A stretch of 64,000 nucleotides of DNA. Origin: Propionivibrio hellwigii (GTDB lineage: Bacteria; Pseudomonadota; Gammaproteobacteria; Burkholderiales; Rhodocyclaceae). Every line of letters begins with the position of its first letter. The first letter of the stretch is position 1. Where the stretch lies: the NCBI RefSeq assembly GCF_041770905.1, contig NZ_JBEUWX010000002.1, positions 930,001 to 994,000 of the forward strand. The letters are read 5' to 3'. Both the position numbers and the translations under genes were made by a program. A model generated the notes under the pieces. That model was not told the DNA's origin, ran no database searches, and worked only from the letters and a program-made list of their open reading frames with translations. Positions 16,210 to 23,369 of this stretch are shown in pieces.

Positions 16210-17131
16210 AGAAAACATCGTCTCCAAGGACAAACGATTCCGGATCGTATCGCTGACGCCGGATGTTTGCCTGACACCGGACCGGGCAGGCTATCCGGTG
16301 CCCTACCCGATTACGCACTTGCTCGATCAAAGCGAGCAATGCTCGCCCAACGTCTTTTTACAGGGCAAGCCGGTCTACCTGCACAACGAAAGCTATGTAG
16401 ACCATGTTCGGGGCGACGAAGCGGGCGGTGGCAAGGGCGTGGTCAGCCAGACCCATGTGCGCATCAGCCACGACATTGAGCACAGTCGCACAGTCTTCGT
16501 CAATGGCCGGCAGATTGTACGCACCGGCGACATGATGTGGATGAACTGGGAAAAACCGGCGCCCGCCAATCCGACAAACGGCATGTCGACGGGGCTGGGC
16601 AGCGCTGTTGACCAAATTGTTGCGCAGTCACCAACATTGCAGGCCGATTTGACCAAACTCCAGGAAGAAGGATGGAGTATCGAATACGGCACGGCTGGTG
16701 GAGGCAGCTGGGCGGATCGCGGAACGCGGACGATTGTTCTTGACAGCAATCTGAGGAACACCCCCAAAACGGCCACCCAGGCTCTTGCGCACGAAGTCGG
16801 CCATGCCCGATATGCCTACACGCCGGACTTCTCGTCCCGGAGTGCTTACGTAAATGGCGCGTTGGCCGACGAAGGCGCTGCGACGCTAAAGAACATTCAG
16901 GTACAGCGCGAAATCATCGCCAATGGCGGGCCGGATATCGGTATTGCCGGCTCCGCCGCCAACCATACCGCCTACGAAGCAGCCTATGAGCAATACCTCA
17001 AAGACGGCAACGAAGCTGCGGCGCGCCAATCCATTGGCGCCATCTTCGGCACAGGCGAAACCACCTCCACTAGCGGGCAAACCTATGCCGACTATTACGG
17101 CGGCTGGTACGACAAGAACCCACCGAAATGA
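16202..17131 (+). CDS. DUF4150 PAAR-like effector with HExxH metallopeptidase tip
   Basis: 309 residues from the GTG at 16202. This start gives MAEENIVSKDKRF, matching the start of the lipase effector at 60532. Residues 1-125 form a DUF4150 domain (LTPDVCLTPDRAGYPVPYPI, HNESYVDHV, GGGKGVVSQTH, RTGDMMWMN) that would cap VgrG. The rest is a distinct domain with ALAHEVGHARYAY (His197, Glu198, His201) and a downstream ADEGAATLKN, where Glu could be the third zinc ligand, as in gluzincin-like metallopeptidase toxins. Substrate and target compartment are unknown. An immunity candidate follows after 6 bases. Confidence 0.75.
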   Translation: MAEENIVSKDKRFRIVSLTPDVCLTPDRAGYPVPYPITHLLDQSEQCSPNVFLQGKPVYLHNESYVDHVRGDEAGGGKGVVSQTHVRISHDIEHSRTVFVNGRQIVRTGDMMWMNWEKPAPANPTNGMSTGLGSAVDQIVAQSPTLQADLTKLQEEGWSIEYGTAGGGSWADRGTRTIVLDSNLRNTPKTATQALAHEVGHARYAYTPDFSSRSAYVNGALADEGAATLKNIQVQREIIANGGPDIGIAGSAANHTAYEAAYEQYLKDGNEAAARQSIGAIFGTGETTSTSGQTYADYYGGWYDKNPPK

Positions 17132-17137
17132 ACCAAC

Positions 17138-17587
17138 ATGGAGAAATTACTCATGCACACACTCTGGTCGCTCGCACAAGCCCTTGCCGAACTGCAAGGG
17201 CAACCGGGGGCCGACGCTTTGCGCGTGGGCGGAGTGCTTGGCATTGAACTAAAGCTGGTGAAAGAAAACGCCCACGTACGTTTCTACGAGAACGAATCGC
17301 CGCTGCGCCTGGCCGGCGGCGTGATTGCCGGCAAACTGGACATTCGCGAATTCAAGGCGGCGGGCAAGGCCCCGTTTATCATCATCTCGCAACTGGGCGG
17401 CACCTGCATTGGCATGGAAGAACTACAACGCCGCATAGGCGCACTGACGCCGCCGACGCCGCCCTCGAACCCTGTTCCTGACGCACTCATTACCCGGCAG
17501 GGTCGGCTAGGCAAGGTGCGCGTCAGTCTGGGATTCAGATGGAGCGATCCGGACTGCCTGGCAAGCATCACCCCCCACATCGACTGA
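17138..17587 (+). CDS. Candidate immunity protein for the metallopeptidase effector
   Basis: 149 residues. ATG 17138 is taken as start; ATG 17153 is an alternative. There is no signal peptide. A predicted alpha/beta part (LKLVKENAHVRFYENESPL) is followed by FIIISQLGGTCIGMEELQRR and a Pro-rich turn, then a basic C-terminus. The family is not recognised. It directly follows the metallopeptidase gene, and a 5'-truncated, nearly identical copy occurs at 19729-20132. Position suggests cytoplasmic immunity, which would imply the toxin acts inside cells; this is inference. Confidence 0.5.
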   Translation: MEKLLMHTLWSLAQALAELQGQPGADALRVGGVLGIELKLVKENAHVRFYENESPLRLAGGVIAGKLDIREFKAAGKAPFIIISQLGGTCIGMEELQRRIGALTPPTPPSNPVPDALITRQGRLGKVRVSLGFRWSDPDCLASITPHID

Positions 17588-18100
17588 CCCGCACTCTCCC
17601 CGGATCATGGCAACGCGCCCCAGGATTCCTGCCGACCTGCCGCCGGTTACGCGGCGCGCCGGCGTGCATCCGAACCATTACACCCGGCCGGGGCCGCTGG
17701 GCAACACCCAGGGCAAGATCGTTCCGGACACGCGGCCCAATCCCGGTGGGGAGAGCGCACCGCCGATCAGGCCGACGGAGAAAGAAAAAAGCTGGTGGCA
17801 GCGCTGGGGCAGCGAACTCATTCATACCGGGCTGGATATCATTGGCCTAATCCCGGTGGCCGGCGAACTGGCGGACGGGGCCAACGCCTTGATCTACCTG
17901 GCCGAAGGCGATACAGTCAATGCCGCGATCAGTGCGGCGGCAATGGTGCCGGGCGCCGGCATGGCGGCTACCGGCGCCAAGATCGGCAAGAAGGCGGCGG
18001 GCGCTGTGGCTGAAGGCGCCGCCAAGAAGGCAGAACGTGAGGCCGCGGAAGAACTTGCCGAAAAAGCGCAAAAAGAAGCAGCGGAAAAGGCCGAAAAGGA
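17183..18100 (+). repeat. Direct repeat in the pre-toxin cassette, copy 1
   Basis: About 918 bases nearly identical to 19728-20645 (offset 2545). It covers most of the small immunity candidate and the N-terminal domain of the pre-toxin effector, and stops where the two effectors take on different toxin tips. Confidence 0.8.
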
Positions 18101-18656
18101 AGCAATCGAAAAATCAACAAAAAAAGCGGACGGCAACAGCGGCGGATATGACAAGGGGCGCAAAAAGCGCCGCCCCGGCCGGCGCTGCGAACTGGTTCCT
18201 TACAAGGAACTGCAATGTGACGAAAGCCAGGAAGCGCACCATGTTGTTCCCGACTGGATGCTCAGACTCGGCAAGCGCGGCGGCCTGGAACGGATTCCGG
18301 GCATGCCCTCGCTGGAAGAGGGGCCGGCCATCTGTCTGGAAAAAGGCGGCGGCAAGGAACACAATACTGCACACAAGCATACTGATCGGCCGGCGGCGCG
18401 CATCGGAAAAAGCGGTCGGGCAACCGGCACGCCGGGCACCCTCCGGCTCGGACAGGCCAAGGCGATTTCATCGCGCGCCATTGAAAAAGCCACGGGCGGC
18501 CCCGGCAAAGGCGGCTGCGCCCGCGAGGATATCCGCAGGCAGCTCGATGAGCAGTTTAGGGCGCATAACGATGCCGTTTTGCGGGCGGTAAAGCATGCTG
18601 GGAAAGTGACGGATGAAATCCGGAATGCCGTTAATCGTTCTATTGGAGATATCTAA
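17607..18656 (+). CDS. T6SS cargo effector: conserved N-domain, helical pre-toxin region, HNH-type nuclease tip
   Basis: 349 residues. Residues 1-45 carry the motif PPVTRRAGVHPNHYTRPGP, shared with effectors at 20152 and 57480. Next come WWQRWGSELIH and a hydrophobic Gly/Ala-rich stretch (about 72-135) able to form membrane hairpins, then an Ala/Glu/Lys-rich helix. The tip has EAHHVVPDWMLR (His211, His212) and KEHNTAHKH (His252, His256, His258), typical of HNH/EndoVII-fold nucleases. DNA is the likely target (family inference). There is no PAAR domain, so it would be loaded as cargo. The immunity candidate begins two bases after the stop. Confidence 0.75.
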   Translation: MATRPRIPADLPPVTRRAGVHPNHYTRPGPLGNTQGKIVPDTRPNPGGESAPPIRPTEKEKSWWQRWGSELIHTGLDIIGLIPVAGELADGANALIYLAEGDTVNAAISAAAMVPGAGMAATGAKIGKKAAGAVAEGAAKKAEREAAEELAEKAQKEAAEKAEKEAIEKSTKKADGNSGGYDKGRKKRRPGRRCELVPYKELQCDESQEAHHVVPDWMLRLGKRGGLERIPGMPSLEEGPAICLEKGGGKEHNTAHKHTDRPAARIGKSGRATGTPGTLRLGQAKAISSRAIEKATGGPGKGGCAREDIRRQLDEQFRAHNDAVLRAVKHAGKVTDEIRNAVNRSIGDI

Positions 18657-18658
18657 TT

Positions 18659-19684
18659 ATGACGGTTGGTACTACCAAAACAATTCATTTTGGAGCGCTT
18701 ATTGATACCTTTACCGGTATTCTGGCGGAAACACTCGATGCCATTGATTTCAATGATTATGATTTTTCATTTGTCGGCGCTTTCAGCGGCAAGGACGCTC
18801 AAGCACGCAGATGGCTGGTTAAAGATTACGACTGGCTTACTGTTTGCGTTGCACATTGGCCGATGTACCAAATACGCTGCATTCTTTCGCGCGAGGGAGA
18901 TATTCGCTTATACGGTCCAGGCGGCGTTCCTGACCGCACCTATCGACTTCCGGATGCTGGGGTGATGCGCGAAGAAGCGGCCGGATACGGCTACGTCAAT
19001 CGCATTCGCGCCATTGGCCAGAGCCTGTACGTTTGCGGCCAGTCAAGACAGGTTTACCGGTTTGCGCCCAGCGCTGCGCATGTACTGGACGGCGTCTGGA
19101 AAGACTTTGCCGGGCCGATGCGCCAGGCGCCGATCAGCGAGCCCCCGGATGACAACGGCGGCGAAGCCTTTGATCGCTGGCTCGATGAGAACGATGCCAT
19201 TGACTTCATGGACATTGCCGGCACCAGCGAAGACGACATTTATGCGGCGGGTGACGAATGCTGGCATTACGATGGCCTGAGGTGGGAGCAGCTGCAACTG
19301 CCCACGGATGAATGCATCAACGCCATCAAGGCGATCGATACCGATCAGATCGTGATGGTCGGGCACAACGGAACGGTATTGATGGGTAACGCTCGGCAAG
19401 GCTTCAAAGAACTCTCCGGCATTGAAGACAACCAAAATTTCACCGGCGCCGAATGGTTTCAAGGCAAACTCTTTTTAGCCTCCAACCTTGGGCTATACAT
19501 TTACGACCCGGACACAGGAAAGATCGAACCTTACCGGACAAAACTCTCGCCGGAACTACAAGACGCCCACATTCTGGAAGCGAAAGACGGCGTGTTGTGG
19601 AGCTTTGGCTTCAAGGATCTGGCCTACTTTGACGGCAAGGCCTGGATGCGCGTGGATCACCCAGACAACCCACCGATCCGGTAA
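18659..19684 (+). CDS. Candidate immunity protein, beta-propeller-like, for the HNH effector
   Basis: 341 residues, no signal peptide. The protein contains repeated blocks that resemble propeller blades: YVNRIRAIGQSLYVCGQSRQ, FMDIAGTSEDDIYAAGDE, AIKAIDTDQIVMVGHNGTVL and LEAKDGVLWSFGFKDL. Each has a hydrophobic strand followed by a Gly or Asp turn. This fold call is mine from the spacing. It begins two bases after the toxin's TAA. Immunity is inferred from position; a large immunity protein would suit a DNase that must be blocked over a wide surface. Confidence 0.55.
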   Translation: MTVGTTKTIHFGALIDTFTGILAETLDAIDFNDYDFSFVGAFSGKDAQARRWLVKDYDWLTVCVAHWPMYQIRCILSREGDIRLYGPGGVPDRTYRLPDAGVMREEAAGYGYVNRIRAIGQSLYVCGQSRQVYRFAPSAAHVLDGVWKDFAGPMRQAPISEPPDDNGGEAFDRWLDENDAIDFMDIAGTSEDDIYAAGDECWHYDGLRWEQLQLPTDECINAIKAIDTDQIVMVGHNGTVLMGNARQGFKELSGIEDNQNFTGAEWFQGKLFLASNLGLYIYDPDTGKIEPYRTKLSPELQDAHILEAKDGVLWSFGFKDLAYFDGKAWMRVDHPDNPPIR

Positions 19685-20132
19685 CCGTCAGCCCCTGGGC
19701 CGGCAGCAACTTCGGCAAGACCCACATCTTGCCGAACTGCAAGGGCAACCGGGGGCCGACGCTTTGCGCGTGGGCGGAGTGCTTGGCGTTGAACTGAAGC
19801 TGGTGAAAGAAAACGCCCACGTACGTTTCTACGAGAACGAATCGCCGCTGCGCCTGGCCGGCGGCGTGATTGCCGGCAAACTGGACATTCGCGAATTCAA
19901 GGCGGCGGGCAAGGCCCCGTTTATCATCATCTCGCAACTGGGCGGCACCTGCATTGGCATGGAAGAACTACAACGCCGCATAGGCGCACTGACGCCGCCG
20001 ACGCCGCCCTCGAACCCTGTTCCTGACGCACTCATTACCCGGCAGGGTCGGCTAGGCAAGGTGCGCGTCAGTCTGGGATTCAGATGGAGCGATCCGGACT
20101 GCCTGGCAAGCATCACCCCCCACATCGACTGA
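19685..20132 (+). pseudogene. VgrG scrap joined to a 5'-truncated copy of the 17138 immunity candidate
   Basis: Bases 19685-19727 encode a fragment close to the VgrG signature (VSPWAGSNFGKTHI against ASPWAGSNFGGIHI). From 19728 the sequence is a near-identical copy of 17183-17587 lacking the first 15 codons and the start. The frame is open but has no natural start except an internal GTG near 19769. The upstream metallopeptidase gene was not duplicated. This junction marks a recombination that brought in the second pre-toxin effector. Confidence 0.7.
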
Positions 20133-20645
20133 CCCGCACTCTCCCCGGATCATGGCAACGCGCCCCAGGATTCCTGCCGACCTGCCGCCGGTTACGCGGC
20201 GCGCCGGCGTGCATCCGAACCATTACACCCGGCCGGGGCCGCTGGGCAACACCCAGGGCAAGATCGTTCCGGACACGCGGCCCAATCCCGGTGGGGAGAG
20301 CGCACCGCCGATCAGGCCGACGGAGAAAGAAAAAAGCTGGTGGCAGCGCTGGGGCAGCGAACTCATTCATACCGGGCTGGATATCATTGGCCTAATCCCG
20401 GTGGCCGGCGAACTGGCGGACGGGGCCAACGCCTTGATCTACCTGGCCGAAGGCGATACAGTCAATGCCGCGATCAGTGCGGCGGCAATGGTGCCGGGCG
20501 CCGGCATGGCGGCTACCGGCGCCAAGATCGGCAAGAAGGCGGCGGGCGCTGTAGCTGAAGGCGCCGCCAAGAAGGCAGAACGTGAGGCTGCGGAAGAACT
20601 TGCCGAAAAAGCACAGAAAGAAGCGGCGAAAAAGACCGAAAAGGA
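19728..20645 (+). repeat. Direct repeat in the pre-toxin cassette, copy 2
   Basis: Partner of 17183-18100. A handful of substitutions separate the copies, so the duplication is recent or kept similar by gene conversion. Divergence begins inside the Ala/Glu/Lys-rich helix of the effector. Confidence 0.8.
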
Positions 20646-21051
20646 GCTTGCCGAGAGAAAGGCAAAAAGCAACGACGGAGGAAAGGATAAGGGAGACGGG
20701 TCAATATGCAAATCGTTAGCAGCTGCGGTTTTCGCGAAAGTTCCCGAAGTCGCGAAGCGATTTTTAGACTTATTCGAAGATAAACTAAATCTATTCAGTC
20801 TCACAGTGAAGCCCGATGGGTCCAAAGGCTCGCCTCATCCTTCACTTCCAAAAGGATCCGGAACGTGGCACGGCCATCTACAACAAATTGAGCAAAAACA
20901 ACGCAGCCTCAGAGATTCGATCCAAGAATACGATGTAGCACAATGTGTTCAACCTAAGATACCAAAATCCGTCCGAGATCTGGCTTGGCTTCCCATTCCA
21001 TCCAAATCAGGCACGGCGCCTAATTATCCGTTTTCAAACTTCCCCAAATGA
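20152..21051 (+). CDS. T6SS cargo effector: same N-domain, different uncharacterised tip
   Basis: 299 residues. Residues 1-160 are nearly identical to the effector at 17607, including the HPNHYTRPGP motif and the hydrophobic region. After the helical linker the tip changes completely: LAAAVFAKVPEVAKRFLD, GSGTWHGHLQQIEQKQ, RDSIQEYDVAQC and PIPSKSG. WHGHLQQ and the Cys-Pro end remind me of uncharacterised toxin tips in other polymorphic toxins, but I know no activity. His in WHGH is a candidate active-site residue. The following gene overlaps by 4 bases (ATGA), as for a toxin-immunity pair. Confidence 0.65.
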   Translation: MATRPRIPADLPPVTRRAGVHPNHYTRPGPLGNTQGKIVPDTRPNPGGESAPPIRPTEKEKSWWQRWGSELIHTGLDIIGLIPVAGELADGANALIYLAEGDTVNAAISAAAMVPGAGMAATGAKIGKKAAGAVAEGAAKKAEREAAEELAEKAQKEAAKKTEKELAERKAKSNDGGKDKGDGSICKSLAAAVFAKVPEVAKRFLDLFEDKLNLFSLTVKPDGSKGSPHPSLPKGSGTWHGHLQQIEQKQRSLRDSIQEYDVAQCVQPKIPKSVRDLAWLPIPSKSGTAPNYPFSNFPK

Positions 21052-21782
21052 ACATGTTTATTAAAGAAATTGCCAAGGATAATCATTGTTATGATCCCAT
21101 ACGATATTTATCTAGCTCATATTTTAGCTCAACCTGGAATTTTTTCTTGGATTTCCAACCTCAAAATCATAAGTTTAAAAGAATCCAAGATGCAGCGAGA
21201 AGTTGCATTGATTTAATGATGAATGGAGAGTCCGTTTATTGGAATATTGATTTTTCAGAAGAACACGCTACTAAAGTATGGCGCTTATTTTTTGATGGAT
21301 TAAAATCGTGCACATCTACCGAATTATTAAGCATTCAAAAAATGAGTAAAACTTTGGCAGTTAATAAAAACTGGATTGACAGCATCGAATTTTTTATAAA
21401 TCTTGCATCTAGAGTAAGAAGGGATGCAAAATTTAGATCTTCAATTAATATTTCAATATCAGACTATGAGATTTTAGAAATTGCTTACGAAAGTATTGAG
21501 ATATCCATCATTGATAGGTTTAAAATTCGAGATAACTGGCTTTTATCAACAGATGATTGGGATATGAAACTTAAGCAGCAGACTCCGGACTTACCGGAAT
21601 CTGTGTATTTAATTTTCATTGCGGCATATGAGAGCAATCAACAGTTTCCGTCCTTGATAAAAAATATTGATATTTTAATTCCTGATGATCTTGCAAGAAG
21701 GGATTTTTTTCGCCGTCTTAAAATTTCTTTTGATTTAGCAAAACCCAACGGTTCAAATATTTTATTTCCAATTAACTCTTAG
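21048..21782 (+). CDS. Candidate immunity protein for the 20152 effector
   Basis: 244 residues, start overlapping the toxin stop by 4 bases. The sequence is AT-rich and mostly predicted helical (for example YEILEIAYESIEISIIDRF). No signal peptide and no family that I recognise. The close coupling and the switch in base composition exactly with the toxin tip argue that tip and immunity were acquired together. The 220 bases after it hold no gene I can support, only the Shine-Dalgarno (GGAAAGGA) of the next vgrG. Confidence 0.55.
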   Translation: MNMFIKEIAKDNHCYDPIRYLSSSYFSSTWNFFLDFQPQNHKFKRIQDAARSCIDLMMNGESVYWNIDFSEEHATKVWRLFFDGLKSCTSTELLSIQKMSKTLAVNKNWIDSIEFFINLASRVRRDAKFRSSINISISDYEILEIAYESIEISIIDRFKIRDNWLLSTDDWDMKLKQQTPDLPESVYLIFIAAYESNQQFPSLIKNIDILIPDDLARRDFFRRLKISFDLAKPNGSNILFPINS

Positions 21783-22002
21783 TGCAGAAAGGAAGTTATA
21801 TAATCTCATTTAAGTTCCAAGCATCTGTTCAAAAAACCTGTTCTTCTTGACCTTCTTGGTACGCTCATATAATTTAACCGCCGCTCTATTTAAACATTAG
21901 CGCCTCTGCGGTCACCTGCAATGCCCAAAATGGATGTCCTGGAGGCGACCAAGAATTTCCCACACCCACCGACACATCTGACAAAAAAGGAAAGGACCTC
22001 CC

Positions 22003-23369
22003 ATGAACCGACTACTGACATCGCATCTGGGGGGAGAGGGAAAACTCAAGGCGGTCTGGCTAGAAGGGACAGAAGCGCTCAGCACACTCTACCGAATCCG
22101 CGTTCGGCTCATCAGCGAAGACGGCCAGATCGACTGCCAGAAACTGTTGGGGGAAGCGGGCAGCGTAGAACTACTCGCTGCGGGGGGCGCCAAACGCTAC
22201 TTCAGCGGCCAGATTGTCCGCATGGGCGCCTTGGGCAAAGCCGGGCGCTACTACCGCTACGAAGCGCATCTATCCCCCAAACTCTGGCATGCCGGACGCA
22301 CCAGCGACTTTCGCATCTGGCAAAACCTCACCGTCAAGGAAATTGCCGAAGAGCTCCTTGGCAAACACGCCATCCGCCACGACTGGCGTACCAAAAACGC
22401 GCTCAAACGCTGGGAATACAAAGTCCAGTACGGCGAAACCGACCTTGAATTCCTCGAACGGCTACTTGCCCACGAAGGTCTCTACTACTGGTTCGAACAC
22501 AAAAAGGGCGGCGAGAGACTCATCATTGCCGACCACTTCACCACCCCGGACACCTACCCTGGCTACGAAAACGTCCTCTACTGCCCGCCGGACGAAGCGC
22601 GCGAAGACGAAGATCACTACTGGGACTGGAACCTCTCCCGCCGCCCTGAACCGGGGCGCTACACCCAGGGCGACTACGACTTCAAAAAACCGGCCAAAGA
22701 CCTCACCACCGGCCATAGCGACCCGCGCGGCCACCTCTTTGACCAATACGAAAGATACGCCTACCCTGGCAACTACACCGACCCGGGAGAGGGCGAGCAG
22801 TACGCCATCGCTCGACTGGAAGCCCTGCAAGCCGGGCAGGATCTCATCACCCTCACCGGCAAAGTACGCGGCGCCCTGCCCGGCTACCGCTTCACCCTAA
22901 GGAACCACCCGCGGGAAGAACAAAACCGCGAACTACTCGTCGTCCGCGCCGACTACCGGGCCACTGACAACGATTACGAGGCCTGGGGGGAACGGGAAGA
23001 AGCCGGCTACCAGGTCATCGTCAAGGCCCAGCCGGCCGACAAAGGCTACCGGCCGCTGGCGCGGAGCGGCCCGCGCGCCCGCGGGCCGGAGACCGCTGTC
23101 GTTGTCGGCCCGGCCGGAGAAGAAATCCATACCGACGAATACGGCCGGGTCAAGGTGCATTTCCACTGGGATCGTTACGGCAAGAAAGACGGCAGCGACT
23201 CCTGCTGGATCCGGGTAGCCAGTCCCTGGGCGGGGAGCAACTTCGGCGGCATCCACATCCCGCGCATCGGCCAGGAAGTCATTGTCGATTACGAATACGG
23301 CGACCCGGATCGTCCGCTCATTACCGGACGGGTCTATAACGCCGCTCAAATGCCTCCGTGGGAATTGCC
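22003..23369 (+). repeat. Long direct repeat within vgrG genes, copy 2
   Basis: Partner of 12641-14007, offset 9362 bases, with only scattered silent changes. It allows crossing over that would delete the whole cargo cassette between the two vgrG genes or swap their C-termini. Confidence 0.85.

Noticed and set aside
19488..20132. A 214-codon open frame spanning the end of the propeller-like gene and the truncated duplicate
   Set aside because: Its first 70 codons are the wrong frame of the propeller-like gene and its last part is a copy of the immunity candidate; the fusion is a by-product of the recombination joint.
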